Part shown: one piece after another, positions 1 to 4,850 of the stretch
How the letters are laid out: each line of letters begins with the position of its first letter
Position numbering within the stretch: position 1 is the first letter of the stretch
Notes under the pieces: generated by a model
Told to the model about the DNA's origin: nothing
Databases searched by the model: none
The model's input: only the letters and a program-made list of their open reading frames with translations
Program-made: the position numbers and the translations under genes
Source of the DNA: Pseudomonadales bacterium
GTDB lineage: Bacteria > Pseudomonadota > Gammaproteobacteria > Pseudomonadales > UBA3067
Length of the DNA: 6,659 bases
Assembly: GCA_016763235.1 (NCBI GenBank)
Contig: JAESUE010000027.1
Span: 1 to 6,659, forward strand
Reading direction: 5' to 3'

Positions 1-253
1 GCCATTTGTATAATTGTTTTCTTTTTTCATGCGGTATGGTCTGACGCTTCCTTTTTGATTAAAATATACCCATCGCTTTGATCGTTATACGCACAAGCCC
101 CATTTCGCGTATTTGTTTTGTTTGGATGTGATTTTACTTTTCGTGTAGTCGTTTCATATTACTCTAAAACTTTAAGCCTACCCTTACGGGCAATGTGAAG
201 CGCCTGGGTGTTGGGTGCAGAAATGTTTATAGGTCGATACAACTTTTCATTAT
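1..253. other. Left-edge non-coding stretch with possible neighbouring gene ends
   Basis: No complete gene is visible in this AT-rich stretch. Two weak edge signals exist. On the plus strand the frame starting at base 1 stays open to a TGA at 79-81 and would give a 26-residue hydrophobic tail (AICIIVFFFHAVWSDASF...), which could be the 3' end of an upstream gene. On the minus strand an ATG at 30-28 would start MKKENNYTNG and run off the left edge, but the nearest Shine-Dalgarno-like AAGGA lies too far upstream of it. Neither is long enough to support as a CDS. A 6-bp inverted repeat, ATACGC/GCGTAT (87-92/107-112), is present and may be chance. I see no convincing sigma-70 promoter for the downstream hydrolase gene. 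Confidence 0.4.
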
Positions 254-260
254 AAGGTGG
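254..260 (+). promoter_or_regulatory. Shine-Dalgarno that favours the TTG start at 266
   Basis: AAGGTGG matches the AAGGAGG consensus at six of seven positions and ends five bases before the TTG at 266-268, which is ideal spacing. The in-frame GTG at 257-259 lies inside this motif and has no Shine-Dalgarno of its own upstream, so it is a poor start. Confidence 0.65.
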
Positions 261-265
261 ATTTT

Positions 266-1225
266 TTGAATATTTTCCAGGTACTTGGTTTTAAGGTTTC
301 TGTGCGCGTTGTATTGGCATTTATTGTGGTGTTTTTAGCAAGGGCGGCTCTCGCCAGTGGTGTGGAGTGCGATGACCCTAATGCAGCTATGCGGGGTACG
401 CCGGATATTGAGATGGATGGTTTTTTTATGGGTGCAAGGGCTTGCCTTTATGATCCCGAGTTTGTATCTAGCGATGAAGTTCCCGTAATAGGCTCTGACT
501 ATGGGTTTTCTGGTAGCCCCATATTCGTTATCAATGGGGCGAACACTACCGCTGAGCATAATGATGTTCGATTAAGGTCTATCGCGATCATTAAAAAGCG
601 CCCTGTTATCGGAATTTTTAACGCGCCTACATTTAATGTTGTACACGAGCTATTCAAATTTGTTGATAAAAATAACAAGCCTGCTATGACCCTGCGTAGA
701 GAAGCATTTCGAAGAATCTCTGGTGGACGGCGGATTTCGGTAGTCGGTATGAGTCAATCAGGTTTTATGGTAGGGAGAGGCTTGGCGCAGCTATCAAAGG
801 ATCTTCACGCTTTGTACCCCTTTAATTTTCTCCGCCGTAGGAAGCTGTTAAAGATGGTGGATGTTGAAACCCTTGGCGCTATTGGTATTTATTATCCTAA
901 TGGCCCTAATTATGTTCACTATGTTAATAAGAGAGATATTGTTCCCAATTCTTCCGGAGTTATGGCACGACCCGCGCACCCTGGTCGCGGATCGGTGATT
1001 GCGACTTTTTATTATCAAAATGAAGATTGTGTTTTTGGTCGATTGCCGCTGAATGAATACCCTGGTGAAAATGCAGAATTATCCAGCGACCTACCCGCTA
1101 TTGTGTCTCCATCGGTTCATAGTCTTTGCAGCTATTCGGTAACAGGAATGGACTTTGAACTAATGCGTGACTTTGCTCCGAGGTTCGGGCACGCGATTGT
1201 TCCCCTGGATGTCATCAACCCATAA
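266..1225 (+). CDS. Secreted alpha/beta-hydrolase-like protein (putative lipase/esterase)
   Basis: A 319-residue protein read from TTG 266 (322 residues if GTG 257 is used). Residues 1-30 form a signal peptide: Lys/Arg at 10 and 14, a hydrophobic core around 15-25 and an ALA motif at 28-30, so export to the periplasm or outside is expected. The rest has a lipase-like order. A strand and turn with VINGANTT (88-95) and RPVIGIFNAP (about 112-121) come first. A nucleophile elbow GMSQSG (161-166, Ser163) follows, then YPNGPNYVHYVNKRDIVP (about 210-227) carrying candidate acid Asp224, and a late candidate His285 in VHSLCSYS. Four cysteines (35, 60, 255, 288) could form disulfides. The elbow departs from the usual GHSQGG: Met replaces His and Ser replaces the second Gly of GxSxG. 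Fold and triad assignments are inferred from motif order; the substrate is unknown. It stands alone, 360 bp from the next gene. Confidence 0.7.
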   Translation: MNIFQVLGFKVSVRVVLAFIVVFLARAALASGVECDDPNAAMRGTPDIEMDGFFMGARACLYDPEFVSSDEVPVIGSDYGFSGSPIFVINGANTTAEHNDVRLRSIAIIKKRPVIGIFNAPTFNVVHELFKFVDKNNKPAMTLRREAFRRISGGRRISVVGMSQSGFMVGRGLAQLSKDLHALYPFNFLRRRKLLKMVDVETLGAIGIYYPNGPNYVHYVNKRDIVPNSSGVMARPAHPGRGSVIATFYYQNEDCVFGRLPLNEYPGENAELSSDLPAIVSPSVHSLCSYSVTGMDFELMRDFAPRFGHAIVPLDVINP

Positions 1226-1421
1226 GGTGTTTTTACGACAGGGTGCATTCACAGGTATGCGGGTAGTCGCTTTATCATGATTACTCGTGTTCTTTTGTCT
1301 GTCTTTTCGGTGGATAACCGTCGTTTTTTCCCTGTATAGATAGACCCATAGCGATAGTTGTTTCGACTTTGTTGGTAGGCCTGATTTCCATCAAGTTTTA
1401 TTTCTCCACCTTGTCAGTTAA
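1226..1421. other. Intergenic region between hydrolase and mini-element
   Basis: No gene of convincing length lies here on either strand. It contains a weak terminator-like hairpin (1308-1329, listed separately) and otherwise nothing I can name. The TATAGA at 1335-1340 lacks a suitable -35 partner. The rest of the 360-bp gap is occupied by the 68-bp element with its flanking repeats and by an 80-bp leader of the molybdoenzyme gene (1506-1585). That leader contains a lone TATAGT at 1542-1547 without a recognisable -35 at the right distance. Confidence 0.5.
1308..1329 (+). terminator. Weak candidate terminator after the hydrolase gene
   Basis: CGGT (1308-1311) pairs with ACCG (1317-1320) around the loop GGATA, and a run of six T follows at 1324-1329 after three intervening bases. 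The stem is only 4 bp and sits about 80 bp past the stop codon, so the call is tentative. Confidence 0.25.
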
Positions 1422-1429
1422 AAAAATAG
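1422..1429. repeat. Left 8-bp direct repeat (target-site duplication)
   Basis: AAAAATAG directly abuts the left end (GTAAC...) of the 68-bp element and is repeated exactly at 1498-1505. Eight base pairs is the target duplication length known for IS66-family transposition. Confidence 0.75.
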
Positions 1430-1497
1430 GTAACTACTCAGCTCACGCTCAAATTTGAACGCAATCTAAACAGTTACAGAGTTCGCTGAGAAGTTAC
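1430..1497. mobile_element. 68-bp IS66-like mini-element (MITE or solo-end remnant)
   Basis: The left end GTAACTACTCAGC (1430-1442) and the right end GCTGAGAAGTTAC (1485-1497) are inverted repeats matching at 12 of 13 positions. Exact 8-bp direct repeats AAAAATAG flank both ends. IS66-family elements are known for ends beginning GTAA and for 8-bp target duplications, so I infer a non-autonomous relative of that family. Only 42 bp separate the ends, far too short for any transposase gene. Inside are a perfect 10-bp palindrome, TCAAATTTGA (1449-1458), and a second copy of AGTTACA (1472-1478) that repeats the right-end sequence (1492-1498) at a 20-bp offset, perhaps a subterminal transposase site. 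It sits 88 bp upstream of the molybdoenzyme start codon. Family assignment rests on end sequence and duplication length only. Confidence 0.7.
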
Positions 1498-1505
1498 AAA
1501 AATAG
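1498..1505. repeat. Right 8-bp direct repeat (target-site duplication)
   Basis: AAAAATAG begins immediately after the terminal TTAC of the element and is identical to 1422-1429. The perfect match suggests that the insertion is not ancient or that the flank has drifted little. Confidence 0.75.
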
Positions 1506-1585
1506 ACGCACTTCTAACGCCACTATCTAGAACATTATGGGTATAGTCGGGATGCACTCCTGTTTTTGATAGTAAAATAGAGTCT

Positions 1586-3910
1586 ATGGAAAATAATAAT
1601 ACGCATTTGCAGATCTGTAATCTTTGCGAAGCCATGTGTGGTCTAAAAATTCAGACCCGTAATGGCAAAGTGACTAGCATAAAAGGTAATCCCGATGACC
1701 TGTTTAGTAAAGGCCATATGTGTGCAAAGGCGTTAGCACTCAAAGATATTCATGAACACAAAGATCGCCTGCGCCAACCTATGCGTAGAACGCCTCAAGG
1801 TTGGGAGCCTATATCTTGGGAAGCAGCATTCAAAGAGATTGAAGAAAACCTAGGCGCGACGAAAAAAAAATACGGTAATGATAGCATTGCCCTTTATTTG
1901 GGTAACCCGCGTGGCCATCATCATGGCAGCTTACTGACCAGTATTTTACTGAGGAAGTCACTAAACAGTAAAAACTGTTTCAGTGTCGCATCCAGCGATC
2001 ATTTGCCTCATATGCTTGCTGCTTATACATTATTTGGCCATATGGCCATGCTTCCAGTTCCGGATATTGACCGCACAGATTATCTTCTTTGTTTTGGCGC
2101 TAATCCCGTTGTTTCTAACGGTAGTATTATGGGTGCTCCGTACATTAAAAAGCGCTTAAAAGCACTGCAAGATCGTGGTGGGACAATTACAACCATAGAC
2201 CCACGAAAAACCGAAACAGGCGAAATGGCAAATAAGCATATCTATATCTATCCGGGTCAGGATGCGTATTTGTTATTATCCATGATTTATTTTATCTTCA
2301 AAAATAAATGGCTAGATCAAGGGGAGTGGCAATCCTATACACATGGTATCGATGAATTAAGGCAGCTTATTCAGGCCTTCGATATCGATAAAATGGCCGT
2401 GCAGACAGGTATAGAAATAGGCCTAATTGAAAGCCTAACGCTGGAGTTTACCACTTCAAAGCGGGCTTTGGCTTACGGGCGTTTTGGTGTTTGCACGCAA
2501 AAGCATGGGGCTGTTAATGCCTGGCTGATATATGTGTTGAATATTATTACCGGCAACCTTGATCAAGCGGGTGGTTTAATGTTTCCAAGGCCTGCGGTAG
2601 ATTTAGCATTGTTATCGGCCATAATAAATGAAGATGGAGGTTTTGATGCTTTTCAAAGCAAACAATGGCATTTGCCTTCTTTTGATTCGGAGATTCCCGT
2701 TGTAGAAATGGCGGATGAAATGCTGGGGAGTCATCCGGGTGCAATCAAAGCGTTTATTAATGTTTCAGGTAATCCGGTTTTATCCACTCCTGATGGGAAA
2801 AAGCTTGAAAAGGCGCTTGGACAACTTGATTTTATGGTGTCAGTGGATGGTTTCATCAATGAGACGAACCGTTTTGCGCATATTGTTTTACCGCCTACCA
2901 GTGCCTTGGAGCGATCTGAATATAACATGATGTGTAATCTCACCGCTGTGCGTAATAATGCGCGCTATTCCGGACCTTTGTTTTCACCTCCAGATGATGC
3001 CAAACATGATTGGCAAATATTTTTGCAGCTAAGCGGTATATTGAATCGGGAGTATTCACTGCGGTCTATATCGCTTCGTTTAGTTGCTTATTTATTCAAA
3101 CAGCTTGAGCCGGATGGCGTGCTTGATCTGATGCTGAAACTTGGCCCCTATGGTACAACGTTCAGAAGAAAGCGCCTTCCAAAAACATTTAAAGAAGACG
3201 AAAAGATAAATAAAATTCCAATGCTGAGTCGTACTAATCTCGCTAATAAAATCCAGTATAAATTACAACTTCTGTTTAAGGTTTCACCGCTATCAAAACG
3301 AATAGATTGGAACAGTGAAAATAGTGATCTTGAAAGAAAAATATTTCCTCTGACTTTAAAACAACTGAAGAGCAAGCCGAATGGTATAGATCTGGGTGCG
3401 ATGAATCCAAGCTTACCTGAGCGCTTATTTACCCGTGACAAAACCATAAATCTTATTCCAGATATCTATCAATCTGAATTGAAGGGTATCAACAAGAACT
3501 TTAGTGCCAGGATAGCGTTGACGGAAAACGAATTCTATCTGGTTGGGCGGCGTACACCTCGCTCGATGAATTCATGGCTGAATAATATTGAAAGACTGAC
3601 TAAGGGAAGGCCAGCCAATACACTATTAATGAATCAGGAAAGCGCACATTCTTTAAATTTAAAAGAGGGTGATAGAGTGCGGTTAGAGTCGAATCAGCAG
3701 TTTATTGTTGTTGTTGTCGAATTATGTTCTTCAATAATGAAGGGAGTTATATCTCTCCCTCATGGCTGGGGGAGAGATATGCATGCAGGTGAATCTGAGG
3801 TAGCTGATGATTCTTCCAAGGCGAGCTTTAACGACTTAACATCAAATAAAGATTTTGATTCCTTATCAGGAGTCAGCGTATTAAGTGGTTTTATAGTTAA
3901 AGTGTCGTAG
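1586..3910 (+). CDS. Cytoplasmic molybdopterin/4Fe-4S oxidoreductase, formate dehydrogenase-like
   Basis: A 774-residue member of the DMSO reductase/formate dehydrogenase superfamily (COG0243-like). The N-terminal iron-sulfur motif is CxxCxxxC-x27-C (Cys11, 14, 18, 46). The molybdopterin-binding core runs from about 70 to 500, with PDIDRTDYLLCFGANPVVSN (159-178) and TTIDPRKTET (202-211) as typical cofactor-contact stretches. The C-terminal dinucleotide-binding domain (about 645-774) shows LVGRRTPRSMNSW (652-664), GVISLPHGWG (720-729) and a final SGVSVLSGFIVKV. The metal-ligand segment around 134-142 reads VASSDHLPH; no Cys or selenocysteine is there, so Ser136 or Asp138 may be the ligand (inference). 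There is no Tat signal, so it should be cytoplasmic. ATG 1586 is preferred because Cys11 follows closely, though its ribosome site (TAGAG) is poor. No FeS, flavin or quinone partner gene is nearby. Substrate unknown; formate oxidation is possible but unproven. Length is complete for the family. Confidence 0.88.
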   Translation: MENNNTHLQICNLCEAMCGLKIQTRNGKVTSIKGNPDDLFSKGHMCAKALALKDIHEHKDRLRQPMRRTPQGWEPISWEAAFKEIEENLGATKKKYGNDSIALYLGNPRGHHHGSLLTSILLRKSLNSKNCFSVASSDHLPHMLAAYTLFGHMAMLPVPDIDRTDYLLCFGANPVVSNGSIMGAPYIKKRLKALQDRGGTITTIDPRKTETGEMANKHIYIYPGQDAYLLLSMIYFIFKNKWLDQGEWQSYTHGIDELRQLIQAFDIDKMAVQTGIEIGLIESLTLEFTTSKRALAYGRFGVCTQKHGAVNAWLIYVLNIITGNLDQAGGLMFPRPAVDLALLSAIINEDGGFDAFQSKQWHLPSFDSEIPVVEMADEMLGSHPGAIKAFINVSGNPVLSTPDGKKLEKALGQLDFMVSVDGFINETNRFAHIVLPPTSALERSEYNMMCNLTAVRNNARYSGPLFSPPDDAKHDWQIFLQLSGILNREYSLRSISLRLVAYLFKQLEPDGVLDLMLKLGPYGTTFRRKRLPKTFKEDEKINKIPMLSRTNLANKIQYKLQLLFKVSPLSKRIDWNSENSDLERKIFPLTLKQLKSKPNGIDLGAMNPSLPERLFTRDKTINLIPDIYQSELKGINKNFSARIALTENEFYLVGRRTPRSMNSWLNNIERLTKGRPANTLLMNQESAHSLNLKEGDRVRLESNQQFIVVVVELCSSIMKGVISLPHGWGRDMHAGESEVADDSSKASFNDLTSNKDFDSLSGVSVLSGFIVKVS
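3749..3780 (+). other. Strong hairpin inside the molybdoenzyme coding region
   Basis: ATATCTCTCCC (3749-3759) and GGGAGAGATAT (3770-3780) are perfect 11-bp inverted repeats. In RNA the stem continues through one U-G wobble, a C-G and an A-U pair, leaving a 4-base UGGC loop. The hairpin spans the codons for the conserved SLPHGWG motif and following residues. AGGGAG at 3741-3746 could compete by pairing with CTCCCT at 3755-3760. No T run follows, so it is not a standard terminator; a function is not established. Confidence 0.5.
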
Positions 3911-3936
3911 TCTTTTAACCTGAGCTAAATTACAGA

Positions 3937-3966
3937 TTGTAAAAGCGTTAAATAATTCCTTATATA
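3937..3966 (+). promoter_or_regulatory. Candidate sigma-70 promoter for the 242-residue gene
   Basis: TTGTAA (3937-3942) and TATATA (3961-3966) are separated by 18 bp; each matches the consensus at four of six positions. Transcription would begin about 25-30 bases before the ATG at 4000. The match is modest and the region is AT-rich, so chance is possible. Confidence 0.3.
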
Positions 3967-3999
3967 GCATCGTTGCGGATCACGCAGAGTGAATAGTGA

Positions 4000-4728
4000 A
4001 TGAGCAAGAAATCACAGGGAAAACGTAAAAGGAAAGGATTATTTGATGTATGGAAGCGTCAATATCGCTTGCGTATATACGGAAAGATACCTGCGCCTTT
4101 GTATAAGTCGTTTGAAAAATTAGAACACGCGGAAGAGTTTTGTTCGGGGGAGATTCGGTTTCAAACGCTAGAAAATTATCAATCGATAGCGGATAAATCA
4201 AGAAATGATGTGAAGGAGGGCTGCGGAGAGATTACGGTTTCTGGCGAATCACTATTGGTGAATTTAGATAACAAAACGCTAACTCCAGTTGCGGGTATAG
4301 AAAATGTGTACGTAGATACATTTAAGAAGTCGCACTATATTTACTGTTTGTCCTTACCAAGAAATGGAGGGTATTCGGCAGAGATAAAGAAATTTGGAAA
4401 CTATATAGTTAAACTTAATTGCCCCAGCCTACTTCTTAGGGATATTGCAATAGCGCTTCAGCAAGATAGCAAGGTAAATGTAAATCCACCCTGTTTAGAA
4501 TCTACCAGAGTTATATACGATAAACTTAGTCATTACCGAGAAAAACCGAAGAAGTCAAAACTGAATCGTTTGAGGTGGTCACAAAAGCCTGCAAAATATA
4601 AGCCGGAGAGAGAATATCGTATACATTTCCATGCGTGTACGGTAGAGCCAATTTCTGAAAATGGTATTTATTGCATCCAGCTAAAGAATGGAGTTCAGCA
4701 TTGTGAAATTATCGAAGTTAAGCCATAG
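4000..4728 (+). CDS. Uncharacterised protein resembling DUF2971-like family
   Basis: A 242-residue soluble protein with no signal peptide or membrane segment. The first 12 residues are strongly basic (KKSQGKRKRK), which suggests nucleic-acid or ribosome contact. The layout recalls DUF2971-type proteins: an N-terminal 'LYKSFEKLEHAEEF...G.IRF' region (34-54) followed by a Tyr and acidic stretch to DVKEG (70-74); a central YIYCLSLPRNGG (113-124) where that family has a CFS-like motif; then FGNYIVKLN (132-140); and a late W..KP.KY..EREYRIHF segment (193-210) comparable to the family's conserved 'K...W..E.EYR'. This is motif recall, not a computed match. Family function is not well defined; some members occur in accessory or defence regions. 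The Shine-Dalgarno is weak (AGAG well upstream). It lies 89 bp after the molybdoenzyme and could be co-transcribed or use its own candidate promoter. Base composition looks more AT-rich than glnD, hinting at acquisition. Confidence 0.6.
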   Translation: MSKKSQGKRKRKGLFDVWKRQYRLRIYGKIPAPLYKSFEKLEHAEEFCSGEIRFQTLENYQSIADKSRNDVKEGCGEITVSGESLLVNLDNKTLTPVAGIENVYVDTFKKSHYIYCLSLPRNGGYSAEIKKFGNYIVKLNCPSLLLRDIAIALQQDSKVNVNPPCLESTRVIYDKLSHYREKPKKSKLNRLRWSQKPAKYKPEREYRIHFHACTVEPISENGIYCIQLKNGVQHCEIIEVKP

Positions 4729-4729
4729 C

Positions 4730-4754
4730 AAAATTGTCATGGGGACATTTTTTT
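4730..4754 (+). terminator. Rho-independent terminator-like hairpin after the DUF2971-like gene
   Basis: It begins two bases past the TAG stop. TGTC (4735-4738) pairs with GACA (4744-4747) around ATGGG. After a T-T mismatch, AAAA (4730-4733) can pair into the seven-T run at 4748-4754. Position and T tract fit a terminator; the core stem is short, so efficiency is uncertain. Confidence 0.45.
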
Positions 4755-4764
4755 CTTCGTTCCA

Positions 4765-4795
4765 TTTTGGGGTGATTGCGCCACTTTACCCAAAA
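4765..4795. terminator. Hairpin in the convergent gap, possible glnD 3' terminator
   Basis: TTTTGGG-GTG (4765-4774) can pair with CAC (4782-4784) and CCCAAAA (4789-4795), giving a 10-bp stem with a 4-base bulge. An alternative long-range repeat also uses this arm: ACCCAAAAAC (4788-4797) is perfectly complementary to GTTTTTGGGT (4837-4846), 39 bases away and just past the glnD stop. Neither structure is followed by a clear T run on the minus strand, so its role in ending glnD transcripts is a guess. Confidence 0.3.
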
Positions 4796-4850
4796 ACTCC
4801 ATTACACAAAAAATGCCCTATATATCGCCGTTATCCGTTTTTGGGTTCTT

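Noticed and set aside
1..81. 3' end of an upstream plus-strand gene, or the start of a minus-strand gene (MKKENNYTNG)
   Set aside because: Both are too short to support: 26 open codons are common by chance, and the minus-strand ATG lacks a properly spaced ribosome site.
335..559. Minus-strand 74-codon ORF inside the hydrolase gene
   Set aside because: Overlaps the signal peptide and early mature region of a coherent secreted protein; no ribosome site or motif.
1277..1339. 20-codon ORF (MITRVLLSVFSV...) in the hydrolase-molybdoenzyme gap
   Set aside because: Very short, no good Shine-Dalgarno, overlaps a terminator-like hairpin; expected by chance.
1970..2015. Possible selenocysteine (in-frame TGA) at the molybdoenzyme ligand site
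   Set aside because: There is no in-frame TGA; the codons there read Val-Ala-Ser-Ser-Asp-His, so no Sec insertion is needed.
3148..3447. Minus-strand 99-codon ORF inside the molybdoenzyme gene
   Set aside because: The plus frame is a continuous, motif-bearing protein here and the antisense product has no recognisable features.
3706..3718. Short GTT triplet repeat (tttattgttgttgttgtcg context)
   Set aside because: It simply encodes a run of valines in a beta strand of the C-terminal domain; too short to be a meaningful phase-variable repeat, and triplet changes would keep the frame.
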